From positions 1 to 37,452 of the forward strand of contig MVQH01000058.1 of assembly GCA_002067755.1 (NCBI GenBank): 37,452 nt of DNA. The letters run 5' to 3'. How positions within the stretch are numbered: position 1 is the stretch's first letter; each line of letters starts with the position of its first letter. Below are positions 1 through 7,690 of this stretch, in pieces. Made by a program: the position numbers and the translations under genes. Below the pieces are notes generated by a model. That model ran no database searches. It had not been told where the DNA came from and worked only from the letters and a program-made list of their open reading frames with translations. The stretch comes from Methanosaeta sp. PtaB.Bin018. Lineage in GTDB: Archaea > Halobacteriota > Methanosarcinia > Methanotrichales > Methanotrichaceae.

Positions 1-2
1 GG

Positions 3-80
3 GATTGGAACGCAGCGATAAACATTCTGAGATTGGGAATGCAATCTCTTCGCATGATCGATAGAAGCCCTGGCCCTTAG
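3..80 (+). CDS. C-terminal end of a TnpB/OrfB-type IS200/IS605 protein (partial)
   Basis: The reading frame is open from the window edge to a TAG at 78-80 and encodes 25 residues beginning DWNAAINILRLG. The D-x-N-A-A-x-N-I/L signature is the hallmark C-terminus of TnpB/OrfB proteins of IS200/IS605 and IS607-type elements, an RNA-guided nuclease family. Only the tail lies in the window, so whether the gene is intact upstream cannot be seen. An 8-bp perfect hairpin spans its stop codon, as expected near the right end of such an element. Confidence 0.75.
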   Translation, partial: DWNAAINILRLGMQSLRMIDRSPGP

Positions 81-87
81 GCCAGGG
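68..87. repeat. Perfect hairpin at the right end of the TnpB element
   Basis: CCCTGGCC (68-75) pairs perfectly with GGCCAGGG (80-87) around a 4-nt loop. IS200/IS605 elements carry subterminal hairpins near each end recognised by TnpA, and the TnpB guide RNA is transcribed across the right end. The hairpin overlapping the tnpB stop codon fits this; a simple transcription terminator is the alternative. Confidence 0.5.
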
Positions 88-125
88 AGCATTCACCTGG
101 GAATGATACGAGATCGAGATCAGCC

Positions 126-131
126 TTATAT
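126..131 (+). promoter_or_regulatory. Putative TATA box of the acylphosphatase gene
   Basis: TTATAT lies 24-30 nt before the ATG at 156, the usual archaeal TATA-to-start-site distance, so the transcript would be leaderless or nearly so. No clear Shine-Dalgarno sequence precedes the ATG, which agrees with this. Confidence 0.4.
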
Positions 132-155
132 CCAAAGAGCGTTAAGAAGAGTGCG

Positions 156-710
156 ATGCTCCGACTAACAGCTCTTGTCACAGGAAGGGTTCAGCATGTT
201 GGCTACAGGTCCAGAGTGGTGACAATGGCCAGGACGCTGGACTTAAAGGGATTCGTGAGGAATCTGCCGGACGGCAGGGTTCTCGTGGTGGCTGAGGGAG
301 ACGAATCCGATCTGAAGAGGTTTTGCAAGGCAATCAATATGCAAGACCCACTGATCAAGGTCGAAGACATTCTGGCTCAGTTCACTGAGCCGAAAGGAGC
401 CTGGGATGGATTTTACAAGATCGCAGGAGAACGAGAGACCGACTCCCGACTTGACACTGCAGCTGTGTTCCTCAAAGAGCTGATAGTAGTCGTAAAGGAC
501 GGCTTCAAGGAGACCAATTCAAGGCTCTCCAGCGTAGACGCGAAGCTTGGAAGCATCGATTCGAAGCTGGGCACTGTAGTCACAAAGCTGGACAGGATCG
601 CTGTGGCGCAGGAGATGATCGCATATAAGATCGACGAGGCACGCAAAGAGATAGTCTCCGAGGTGAAGGGACTGCGCTGCGATCTGTTTGGCAGGATGAG
701 ATCGACATGA
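156..710 (+). CDS. Acylphosphatase with a C-terminal coiled-coil extension
   Basis: Residues 1-85 form an acylphosphatase domain, which hydrolyses carboxyl-phosphate bonds. The phosphate-binding loop GRVQHVGYR (10-18) keeps the essential Arg18, and GFVRNLPDG carries the catalytic Asn36. Typical acylphosphatases stop at about 90-100 residues. This one continues to 184 residues with a hydrophilic, heptad-like region at about 105-175 in which LSSVDAKLGSIDSKLGTVVT repeats an xSxDxKLGxx pattern, suggesting a coiled-coil oligomerisation segment. The gene stands alone on the plus strand after the IS remnant and converges on the next minus-strand gene with 8 nt between stop codons. The domain assignment is firm; the role of the tail is unknown. 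Confidence 0.85.
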   Translation: MLRLTALVTGRVQHVGYRSRVVTMARTLDLKGFVRNLPDGRVLVVAEGDESDLKRFCKAINMQDPLIKVEDILAQFTEPKGAWDGFYKIAGERETDSRLDTAAVFLKELIVVVKDGFKETNSRLSSVDAKLGSIDSKLGTVVTKLDRIAVAQEMIAYKIDEARKEIVSEVKGLRCDLFGRMRST

Positions 711-718
711 AAAAAGGC

Positions 719-1621
719 TCAGGCCTTTGCTGGGGCCTGAGTAACATTAATTGCGATCGGATTCTGTAAAAACGGCTTGGACGACCCGGCCTCCGCCGGG
801 AGGACTATATTCACACTCTCGTTTACGTCCTCGAAGAGCATTGAGATCGTAGTATTAACCCTCATCTCGATATTTTCAGTATCATTGGTTGGCAGTCCCA
901 GGTACGCCGGATTGAAAGTAAAGCTCTCTGTGATATTCGCCTTCTTAAGCTGGTGAGCATCTTTGACGATCCAGTAATAGGCATTCAGAGTCGTGTTGCG
1001 GAAGAGTTCAGACAGGTTCATGAATTGCACAGGAAGGGATGGACCGGTCTGCTTCGAGATCTGCTCGGCGATTGCTGAGGCATTCACCTTCGCAAAGAGT
1101 ATGTAGCAGTCCTGATCATCCACGACCTCCGACCCAAGCATAGTTAGATTGGATCGATTTAGCATATCGATTTGCTGCTTCATGGTGTTCTGCTGCGACC
1201 ATGCCTCAGCAACTTCAGGGAGCTTCATGTAAGTCCAGTTCCCATCTATCTTCAAATAGAGGGAGTCATTGATGAGATACTCATCCAGTGCATAAGCCGT
1301 GGCATTCACCTCGTCGCCCTTTGGCAGGTTAAGGGAGGCCATGACGATCTTGAGGGATCTTGAGCTCATGTTCATGGAACCGGCGCTGATCGTGCGTGCG
1401 TAGAGTGTCTGGACATCTCCAGTGGTGAGGTTGACCAGGTCCGTGTTCTGCTCCATCTCCATCAGAAAGCGATAGGTCTGGGACTGAGACGAGGCATCCT
1501 CCACTAAAGCCCTTAAGGCAGATGCGTTCAGCTCCTCAGATGAGGTGCCATTCATCTGGCAAAAAGCGCTTGAGCTGCAGAGCAATATGCTCAGCAGCGC
1601 CAAAACCATTAGATATCTCAT
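719..1621 (-). CDS. Secreted protein, lipoprotein-sorting/LolA-like fold suspected
   Basis: The 300-residue product begins with a clear signal peptide (MRYLMVLALLSILLCSSSAF, cleavage near residues 20-22) and contains about a dozen N-x-S/T sequons, so it is probably an N-glycosylated surface or pseudoperiplasmic protein. The pattern of short strands with YALDEYLINDSLYLKIDGNW and the phrase DAHQLKKANI resembles the LppX/LolA-like beta-sheet proteins that bind lipids or hydrophobic ligands, but I recognise this only by style and would not assign a ligand. It lies 41 nt downstream of the rubrerythrin gene on the same strand and may be read through from it. Confidence 0.7.
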   Translation of the reverse strand: MRYLMVLALLSILLCSSSAFCQMNGTSSEELNASALRALVEDASSQSQTYRFLMEMEQNTDLVNLTTGDVQTLYARTISAGSMNMSSRSLKIVMASLNLPKGDEVNATAYALDEYLINDSLYLKIDGNWTYMKLPEVAEAWSQQNTMKQQIDMLNRSNLTMLGSEVVDDQDCYILFAKVNASAIAEQISKQTGPSLPVQFMNLSELFRNTTLNAYYWIVKDAHQLKKANITESFTFNPAYLGLPTNDTENIEMRVNTTISMLFEDVNESVNIVLPAEAGSSKPFLQNPIAINVTQAPAKA

Positions 1622-1662
1622 AGTGGACGATTATGCTGGCAGGGTAAATCCTTTGCGATTGT

Positions 1663-2163
1663 TCATTCGATCTTCTTGAACATGCTGCCCTTCACTTTGC
1701 ATACGGGGCACTTCTCAGGAGGCTCGCGCTCCACAGTCATGCCACAAACAGGGCAGACGAAGTAGGGGAATGGGTCCTTCTTGGAGTCCAGGCTCTCCAG
1801 CATCTCGTGGTAGAGTTTAGCATGATACTCCTCTACAGCATTGGCGTAGCTCAAAGTACGCTCTGCATCCTTCACACCCTCATCCACTGCAGTCTTGATC
1901 ATCTCCGGGTACATCTCCTTGAACTCATGCGTCTCTCCTGCGATGGCCTCGCGCAGATTCTCCTTGGTCGTCTTGACAGCCTTCAGAGCCTTCAGGTGAT
2001 TGGCCGCATGAATGGCCTCTGCCTCTGCAGCTGCACGAAAGAGCCGCGCAGCCTGCAAATATCCTTCCTTCTCAGCCTGGGCTGCAAAGACAGTGTATTT
2101 CATGTTTGCCTGTGACTCGCCCGCAAAAGCATCCTTTAAACAGGACTCAGTCCTGGACATCAT
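1663..2163 (-). CDS. rbr: Rubrerythrin
   Basis: This is a di-iron peroxidase with a rubredoxin-like C-terminus that reduces hydrogen peroxide in anaerobes. Helical ligand motifs are visible: AFAGESQANMKY, EAEAIHAANH and EEYHAKLYHEM; the C-terminus has FVCPVCG and EKCPVC, four Cys for one iron. Rubrerythrins normally begin a few residues before the first Glu motif, so I place the start at the internal Met (2163, or 2160). A longer form starting at 2184, whose ATG overlaps the stop of the flavin reductase gene as ATGA, is equally open and would add seven residues. Pairing with a flavin reductase makes an oxidative-stress operon likely: the reductase may feed electrons to rubrerythrin. Confidence 0.9.
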   Translation of the reverse strand: MMSRTESCLKDAFAGESQANMKYTVFAAQAEKEGYLQAARLFRAAAEAEAIHAANHLKALKAVKTTKENLREAIAGETHEFKEMYPEMIKTAVDEGVKDAERTLSYANAVEEYHAKLYHEMLESLDSKKDPFPYFVCPVCGMTVEREPPEKCPVCKVKGSMFKKIE

Positions 2164-2180
2164 TCTAAAAACCCCACAGT

Positions 2181-2879
2181 TCATCTCTTCATCGATTTCT
2201 GGGCCTGCTCTGCCATCTGCTGGGCTGCCCTGTAGTAGGCATCCCTGGGCATAAGCTCCCTGCTCACCTGTCTTTGCAGATCCTCGGATATCTTGCCCTC
2301 TCTCACCAACTGGCGGCCTGCCTCTTTTGCAGCCAGGAAGATGCCTTCAACTTTTTCCATCTCACCGGCTTTTATCATCTCCTTCAGGCCTTCGGCCATG
2401 GGCCGCAGCAGGGCTCCAGCGAAATTTGTGTTTGCGCCAGGCCTGTTGTAAATCGCATTCATCTGAGCCAGAAGTGGGTCGAATGTGGACAGCTCCCAGG
2501 CACCGCAGGTGGAGACGAGGACAATCGTCTGCCTTCTGGAATCCTGCTTCCATGGCATATGGATCGGTAACTGCCTGTCCATCAGGTTCTTAAGAGGACC
2601 AGTGACGCCTGAATAATAAACAGGGCTGGCCCACACGATCACATCCGCTTGCGCGAGCTTTGGCAGAAGCATCTGCATGTCATCCCTCTGACCGCATGCT
2701 CCCGGATTTTTGAACCAGCAGCTCATGTCGCCATTGCATGGGCCTACATTTAGCTTCCTCGTGTAAAATAGCTCCACATCGGCACCCTCCTCCCTCATTC
2801 CATCGAGGAAAGGATTCAAAATCAGGGCCGTGTTTCCATCATTCATCTTCGGGCTGCCGTTTATGGCCAGAATCTTCAT
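2181..2879 (-). CDS. NADPH-dependent FMN reductase / flavodoxin-like flavoprotein
   Basis: The 232-residue product starts MKILAINGSPKMNDGNTA, the FMN phosphate-binding loop of the flavodoxin-like reductase family, followed by VIVWASPVYYSGVTGPLKNL, the second flavin loop. Cys residues in VGPCNGDMSCWFKNPGACG recall the cluster region of archaeal iron-sulfur flavoproteins, but the spacing (CX5CX6C) lacks the fourth Cys of the compact 4Fe-4S motif, so a cluster is doubtful. The start at 2879 is fixed by AGGAGG nine nt upstream; a longer frame to 2987 lacks such a site. Its stop overlaps the possible upstream start of rubrerythrin, pointing to co-transcription and a redox-defence role. Confidence 0.88.
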   Translation of the reverse strand: MKILAINGSPKMNDGNTALILNPFLDGMREEGADVELFYTRKLNVGPCNGDMSCWFKNPGACGQRDDMQMLLPKLAQADVIVWASPVYYSGVTGPLKNLMDRQLPIHMPWKQDSRRQTIVLVSTCGAWELSTFDPLLAQMNAIYNRPGANTNFAGALLRPMAEGLKEMIKAGEMEKVEGIFLAAKEAGRQLVREGKISEDLQRQVSRELMPRDAYYRAAQQMAEQAQKSMKR

Positions 2880-2921
2880 TATGTCATCCCTCCTGGATAT
2901 AATGATAGACTGCCCTTTCTG

Positions 2922-2930
2922 AGGATATAG
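2922..2930 (-). promoter_or_regulatory. Putative TATA box of the flavin reductase-rubrerythrin operon
   Basis: On the minus strand GCTATATCC lies about 45 nt before the ATG at 2879. Initiation about 25 nt downstream leaves a short leader containing the AGGAGG ribosome-binding site. Confidence 0.35.
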
Positions 2931-3018
2931 CTTGCGCAAGGGACTGGGAGAGACTCGCGATAAGTCACAAGACAAGGTTGGTTGCATAGATGCCTGGCGA
3001 CATCAGTTGCAAAAGCCG

Positions 3019-3903
3019 TCACTTAAGTGCCTGTTGCTCTCGAATCTCCCCTTTCAGGGGCTCGATCTTCTTTGGCAGCTTCTTGAAGATAGCACCGTTG
3101 AGCAAGAACATAATTGCAGGAACGCCGATCAAATAAACCAGGATCTCTGGATGCAGAGGTGCGACCAGAAATAGCGAGATATTCGTAACCCCGTGCGCTA
3201 TGGCGATGACGGGCAGGCTCCTGGTCATCCAGAATAGCAGACCGAAGACCACTCCGGCAAATGATACGAATAGGATCTCCAAGGGAATATGATAGCCACT
3301 GTGCATGACCCCGAATGTGATGCTGGTCGCCAGAAGCCCTGGTATTGCTCCCAGCCGCTCTTCCATTACCGTCTGCAAAACAGATCTGAATACAAACTCC
3401 TCTACAATGCCCACGAAGAGTATCATCGTCAAGGAGAGGATCAGAATGTTCTTTGGGCTCATGTCAGGTATGAGCGCCTCTGTATGCAGAACATTGTACT
3501 CACCAAAACCCAGGGCAAAGCCCACTGCTACGGCGAGTGGGAGGTAAAACCAAAATCCCTTAGCGGTCAACCCCGTCTCTGATCGGCTGAATATCGCGTC
3601 CTTTAAGATGAAGATGATGGGAATGAACATCGGCGCATATACCAGCGAATAAGAGTAAATTGTCAGTTGAAAAAACACTGGCATGGCAACGTTTAGCAGC
3701 CTGAAAAGAGGCAGGAGCATCAGCGCCGGATAAATTCTGTTCTCGATATAGATAGAGGATAAGACCAAAAGCATCAGGGTCAGAGCGTGGACCATCATTG
3801 CCCCCTTCATATTTCCCAGAAATATGAGCATCTCTCCTAAAAATATCAGGGACAAGGGCAGTACAAGATCCAGGCCGCTCTTGCTCAAATCCTCAAGCTT
3901 CAT
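3019..3903 (-). CDS. CPBP-family (CAAX-like) intramembrane metalloprotease
   Basis: The 294-residue protein is strongly hydrophobic with about eight membrane segments. The three catalytic motifs of the CPBP/Abi family are present in order: E168-E169-x3-R173 (EEFVFR), FGVMH with His201, and HGVTN with His237 and Asn241. The Glu and His residues would bind a catalytic metal in the membrane. Bacterial relatives process prenylated proteins or bacteriocins; the archaeal substrate is unknown. It is a single gene, upstream of but well separated from the reductase gene. A basic tail (KKLPKKIEPLKG) suggests a cytoplasmic C-terminus. Confidence 0.88.
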   Translation of the reverse strand: MKLEDLSKSGLDLVLPLSLIFLGEMLIFLGNMKGAMMVHALTLMLLVLSSIYIENRIYPALMLLPLFRLLNVAMPVFFQLTIYSYSLVYAPMFIPIIFILKDAIFSRSETGLTAKGFWFYLPLAVAVGFALGFGEYNVLHTEALIPDMSPKNILILSLTMILFVGIVEEFVFRSVLQTVMEERLGAIPGLLATSITFGVMHSGYHIPLEILFVSFAGVVFGLLFWMTRSLPVIAIAHGVTNISLFLVAPLHPEILVYLIGVPAIMFLLNGAIFKKLPKKIEPLKGEIREQQALK

Positions 3904-4320
3904 ATCGGACCCATCTTCGCCAGATTCGATCAGGTAATGGTAGTGGAGATAAATGCCCTCCCCTTAATACTTTCCGCCTGGCGACGATCCCTTGCGAAAA
4001 CCATAAATGTCTGAAAAATACAACTCCTGCCATGACACCAGAGGCTCACGTCGGCGATGCCCAAGAGGGCGGATGGATCTCTCTTGAAGGAACGAATGCG
4101 GTCAAGATTCTGCACTTGAGCGCCAGTCAGTGAGCGGACTGAAGCCATATATTTTATAATATTATGTTTATGCCGAGAAAAGGATATCTCAACGAAAGCT
4201 GACAGGCCTCCATTCAAAGCCCACCAAGGAGAGAAGTCTTATCAAAGTGATGATCGAGGGGATTTGGCAATCGTTTGGCATGCGCACAAGGAGCTGAGAG
4301 CGATAAAAGAGAGACTTGTG
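3904..4320. other. Divergent intergenic region, about 400 nt, no convincing gene
   Basis: The region separates the minus-strand protease gene from the plus-strand DUF1616 operon. It holds an AT-rich block at about 4147-4171 (ATATTTTATAATATTA) that could serve as a promoter core in either direction, and GCATTTATC on the minus strand near 3945-3955 that could be the protease TATA box. A 95-codon minus-strand frame at 3930-4217 is open but has no recognisable composition, motif or ribosome-binding site. Confidence 0.4.
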
Positions 4321-5184
4321 ATGATGGCAGCAGATCTGCAGGTGGCAGTCGTGCTGGCGCTGGCGACGTTGATCTTCACACTAACGCCCCTCGCAGATCT
4401 CCCAGTGCGCGTGCCCCTGGGGCTTTTCATGGTGTTGTTTGTGCCAGGCTATGTCCTCATAGCCGCCCTCTTTCCAAAAAAAGACGATCTGGATGGCATA
4501 GAGAGGGTTGCCCTGAGCTTCGGCCTGAGCATCGCTGTGGTGCCACTCATCGGCCTCGGCCTGAACTACACACCTTGGGGAATTCGGCTGACTCCCGTGG
4601 TCGTAACACTTGCAATATTCACAATTGCCATGGCGGCTGCGGCTAACTGGCGGCGCGCGAGCCTCTCTCCGGAGGAGAGGTTTCAAGTTCGATTTCGGGA
4701 GGGCTTCAACGATGTTAAGAAAGAGGTCCTGGGAGCCGATAAGGGCAGGTTGGACAAAGCCCTGACGATAATATTGATAATAACTATAATTATGTCAATA
4801 GCAGCCCTTGTTTACGTAATAGTAACCCCCAAACAGGGAGAGAAGTTCACCGAGTTTTACATCCTCGGGCCAGGCGGGAGAGCCTATGACTATCCCACGC
4901 AGGTGGTGGCTGGTAACAAAAGCACTGTAATTGTGGGAGTGGTCAACCATGAATATTCGCTGGTGAACTATACCATGCGACTTAGCATGGATAACGTCTC
5001 AATCTATGACAGGAATTTGTCGCTGCAGCATAACCAGACATGGGAGCAGCCCGTGAGCTATATCCTCAATAAAACTGGAGATGAGCAGAAGCTGGAGTTC
5101 CTGCTTTATAAAGAAGAGAATTTCACAGGGCCTTACAGGGACCTCCACCTCTGGGTGAATGTTACCCGTAAGGGACACAGATGA
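4321..5184 (+). CDS. DUF1616 family membrane protein
   Basis: The N-terminal half has four membrane segments, including LALATLIFTLTP and the loop LPVRVPLGLFMVLFVPGYVL that typifies DUF1616 proteins of methanogens. A fifth segment (about residues 145-168) is followed by an exported domain of about 110 residues with several N-x-S/T sequons and a beta-sandwich look (GNKSTVIVGVVNHEYS), as in proteins linked to archaeal cell-envelope or glycosylation clusters. I start at the ATG at 4321, after AGAGAG; a TTG at 4264 would add 19 charged residues ahead of the first membrane helix. It leads a tightly packed operon with three genes downstream. Function is not known. Confidence 0.8.
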   Translation: MMAADLQVAVVLALATLIFTLTPLADLPVRVPLGLFMVLFVPGYVLIAALFPKKDDLDGIERVALSFGLSIAVVPLIGLGLNYTPWGIRLTPVVVTLAIFTIAMAAAANWRRASLSPEERFQVRFREGFNDVKKEVLGADKGRLDKALTIILIITIIMSIAALVYVIVTPKQGEKFTEFYILGPGGRAYDYPTQVVAGNKSTVIVGVVNHEYSLVNYTMRLSMDNVSIYDRNLSLQHNQTWEQPVSYILNKTGDEQKLEFLLYKEENFTGPYRDLHLWVNVTRKGHR

Positions 5185-5199
5185 TGGGAATGAAACTGT

Positions 5200-5613
5200 A
5201 TGAAAGACCTGAGACGCAAGGCTGCACAGTTGGTATCTCAAGAGGAGATCTTTCGGGCCCTGAACTATGCCACATTGAAGGCCAGGGCAGGAAGGCTGAC
5301 GCCAGGTGAGATAATCCGAATCGGCAAATTCGAGCTTGTGGTGGCCGAAGACGATGTTGGTGAGAGCGTGGCGGTGCAAATCATCGAAAAGAGATCGCTT
5401 GTTGAAGATCTTGCCATGGCCAAAGCCCGCGAGCTAGGCCTGGCTCCCGAGACGTGGCAAGAGAGCGAGCGCATTGAATGGATGGCCTCCTTTTTTATTG
5501 AACTGCGCGATAACTTGAGGAGGTGGCAGAGCATCGAAACGCACCAAGGGCCAGGCGAGAATCTAACATTCGAGAAAGCTGTATACAAGCAGACCAGATA
5601 TGACTCCAGATAG
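5200..5613 (+). CDS. Conserved-looking hypothetical protein, soluble
   Basis: I do not recognise this 137-residue protein. It is soluble, with a basic helical N-terminus (MKDLRRKAAQLVSQEEIFRA), a central short beta-like stretch (GEIIRIGKFELVVAEDDVGE) and a helical, acidic-then-basic C-terminus. It begins 15 nt after the DUF1616 stop and overlaps the start of the Tfx gene by 14 nt, so it belongs to the operon and is probably translated together with it. No catalytic or metal-binding motif is apparent. Confidence 0.65.
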   Translation: MKDLRRKAAQLVSQEEIFRALNYATLKARAGRLTPGEIIRIGKFELVVAEDDVGESVAVQIIEKRSLVEDLAMAKARELGLAPETWQESERIEWMASFFIELRDNLRRWQSIETHQGPGENLTFEKAVYKQTRYDSR

Positions 5614-6073
5614 CTCTGAAGAATCTCCGGAGCGTGATGAAAGCCATGATTCGCTCCTCACCGAGAGGCAGATCAAAGTGCTGAAGCTGCGAATGCAAGG
5701 CCTCTCTCAGGCGGACGTAGCAGAGATGCTAGGAACGACTCGATCCAACATCAGCATCCTTGAGAAGAGAGCTCACCAGAATATAGCCCGCGCGGAGCGC
5801 ACCCTGCAGCAGTGGATGATGATTCGAGCTCCTATCTGTCTGCAGGCAAAGGCCGGCATGGATGTATTCGATCTGCCAGGGAAGATCTTCGAGGCAGCTG
5901 ATAAGAGATCGCTGAGACTGCCAGTCACCTCCATGGATATCATAGTACAACTGAGACGCAAAGCTCCTCGGATCTTCAAGAAGAGAGTTCTCGAGAGGGA
6001 TGCTGAGATATTCGTCACGGAGGATGGAGAAATCCTGGTAGAAGTCACTTTAGGTGATGATACAATTGAGTGA
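5600..6073 (+). CDS. Tfx-family DNA-binding transcriptional regulator
   Basis: Residues 18-68 form a sigma-70-region-4-like helix-turn-helix (LTERQIKVLKLRMQGLSQADVAEML then TTRSNISILEKRAHQNIARA), and the C-terminal half (FDLPGKIFEAADKRSLRLP) matches the conserved domain of Tfx. The prototype from Methanothermobacter binds DNA next to the molybdenum formylmethanofuran dehydrogenase promoter. Here it sits inside an envelope-like operon, overlapping the genes on both sides, so it may regulate that operon; its target here is inference. Length (157) is normal for the family. Confidence 0.88.
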   Translation: MTPDSSEESPERDESHDSLLTERQIKVLKLRMQGLSQADVAEMLGTTRSNISILEKRAHQNIARAERTLQQWMMIRAPICLQAKAGMDVFDLPGKIFEAADKRSLRLPVTSMDIIVQLRRKAPRIFKKRVLERDAEIFVTEDGEILVEVTLGDDTIE

Positions 6074-6689
6074 GATCTCATGTGCAGGTAGTCGCAGCTT
6101 GAATTTGTCTATTATTGTTTTAGCTATTTTGCTTTTGACGTTGCTTGTCATGCAAAACGCCACGCCAGCCTCAGGCTTTGGCAGGAGCACTGAGGACCTG
6201 ATGGGAGCCTTCTCCCTGCAAAAGACCATACGGCTCGCGAGCAGCAGCGAATGCTTCTTTGGGGAGGCGACGGCCGACCCGTTGAGCCCACCTCAGAGCT
6301 TTGAGGCTAATGCCATGAAGGACGACCAGCCACCAAGCCTGGCAGGCTTTGGGTTCGAGCCCAGAACCGTCCCTGCCATGTCAGATAGTGCGATCAACTT
6401 CACAGCACACCTCATCGACGACCAAAGCGGCCTTTGGGCATCTGCAGCTTATTTTCACAGCCCATCAGGAGACCAAACCGCAGTGGTGCTATTCAAGATG
6501 CAAGACCTCACATCAGGCACCACGAAGGACGGGATCTACACCTCCAGGATGTCAATCTCGAATGGAAGTGAACGCGGCGACTGGCAGATGGATAATATAA
6601 CTCTCGTCGACGGGGAAGGCAATCGCATGGTTTTGCAAAGAGAGGATTTAATGCGCGACGGACTGCCAACAGCATTTCAGGTGACGTGA
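6057..6689 (+). CDS. Secreted or membrane-anchored protein with an Ig-like domain
   Basis: The ATG at 6057 lies within the end of the Tfx gene (17-nt overlap). The N-terminus has one hydrophobic segment, LSIIVLAILLLTLLVMQ (about residues 16-34), then a polar linker and, from about residue 105, a beta-sandwich-like domain with the sequence style of extracellular Ig folds: DGIYTSRMSISN, GDWQMDNITLVDGEGN. This last pattern (G-x-W-x-V-x-x-I-x-L-x-D-x-x-G-N) recurs in bacterial and archaeal surface proteins. It is likely displayed outside the cell. No enzyme motif is seen. It closes the operon begun by DUF1616. Confidence 0.7.
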   Translation: MIQLSEISCAGSRSLNLSIIVLAILLLTLLVMQNATPASGFGRSTEDLMGAFSLQKTIRLASSSECFFGEATADPLSPPQSFEANAMKDDQPPSLAGFGFEPRTVPAMSDSAINFTAHLIDDQSGLWASAAYFHSPSGDQTAVVLFKMQDLTSGTTKDGIYTSRMSISNGSERGDWQMDNITLVDGEGNRMVLQREDLMRDGLPTAFQVT

Positions 6690-6760
6690 GCTTCGACTCT
6701 ACAGGTCTCGAACGCCAAAATTGGTTTTTTTTGTTAGGGCAGGCAACTGTGCTGAAAAAC

Positions 6761-6768
6761 TTATTTAT
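6761..6768 (+). promoter_or_regulatory. Putative TATA box of the CDF-CHAT operon
   Basis: TTATTTAT, preceded by an A-rich BRE-like stretch (GAAAAAC), is centred about 29 nt before the ATG at 6794. This predicts initiation at about 6790 and a leaderless message, and it supports the ATG at 6794 over the GTG at 6686. Confidence 0.45.
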
Positions 6769-6793
6769 TGCTTGCCAGGCAAATCCATTTTCG

Positions 6794-7690
6794 ATGGCAT
6801 ATTACGCAACAGTCAAGCGTATTCTGATAATAATATTTATACTAAACATGCTCGTAGCCATTGTGAAGGGCGGCTACGGAATCTTTACCAACTCCTTGAG
6901 CATGACCAGTGACGGGTTGCACTCTTTATTTGACAGCACATCCAATATCATCGGTCTGGTAGGCATCTCACTGGCCTCTCGTCCGCCTGACAAGGAGCAT
7001 CCGTATGGCCATTCAAAGTTCGAGATCTTCGCATCTTTGGGCATAGCAGTGCTTTTGTTCGCCAGTTGCTTTCAGATAGTATTATCCGCAATAAATCGGT
7101 TTTTAAACCCGACAGTCCCAGAGATAACAGAGCTAAGCTTTGGCATTATGCTCGCGACCTTGTTGCTAAATGTGGGCATCTCTTCTTATGAGTATGTCCT
7201 TGGCAGAAGGCTGAAGAGCAGCATCCTGGTGGCCGACTCCATGCATACACGCAGCGACATTTACGCCTCCTTCGGGGTGATTTTGGGGTTTGTGGCAGTC
7301 AAGATGGGCTATCCTCTTGCAGATCCAATCATAGCACTGTTTATAACAGGGCTGATCATCCTGACAGGGCTGGAAATTATGAAAGATAGCTCCAGGATAC
7401 TGCTGGACAAGGCTTTGATCGAAGAGAGCGTGATCAGGAGGCTGGCCGAGTCTGTTGATGGTGTGTGCAACTGCCACCGCGTCAGGACTCGCGGAATGCC
7501 AGGCGAGATGTTCGTGGACCTGCACATCGGCGTTGACTCGTCTCTCTCGGTCGAGGCGGCCCACAAAGTTGCAAGGGAGGTTGAAGAGACCATCAAAAAA
7601 GCCATCGAGGGGGTCGAGGACGTGGTTGTGCATATCGAGCCAGAAGACCACTGTGAACATACAGGGCAGACGAGGGGGATTGGCGAGTGA
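6794..7690 (+). CDS. Cation diffusion facilitator (CDF) family metal efflux transporter
   Basis: The 298-residue product has six membrane segments and a cytoplasmic C-terminal domain. Metal-site residues of the family are present in TM2 (SDGLHSLFDSTSN) and TM5 (ADSMHTRSDIYAS), and the TM2-TM3 loop HPYGHSKFE is the family signature. CDF proteins exchange Zn2+, Mn2+, Fe2+ or Co2+ for protons. The C-terminal region (MFVDLHIGVDSSLSVEAAHK and VVVHIEPED) is the usual ferredoxin-like dimerisation domain. The start at 6794 fits the TATA box; upstream codons back to a GTG at 6686 encode non-conserved sequence. The stop overlaps the CHAT gene start by four nt (GTGA). Metal specificity cannot be read from sequence. 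Confidence 0.92.
   Translation: MAYYATVKRILIIIFILNMLVAIVKGGYGIFTNSLSMTSDGLHSLFDSTSNIIGLVGISLASRPPDKEHPYGHSKFEIFASLGIAVLLFASCFQIVLSAINRFLNPTVPEITELSFGIMLATLLLNVGISSYEYVLGRRLKSSILVADSMHTRSDIYASFGVILGFVAVKMGYPLADPIIALFITGLIILTGLEIMKDSSRILLDKALIEESVIRRLAESVDGVCNCHRVRTRGMPGEMFVDLHIGVDSSLSVEAAHKVAREVEETIKKAIEGVEDVVVHIEPEDHCEHTGQTRGIGE

Noticed and set aside
3930-4217. 95-codon minus-strand frame between the protease and DUF1616 genes
   Set aside because: No ribosome-binding site, no recognisable motif or domain-like composition, and it covers likely promoter sequences.
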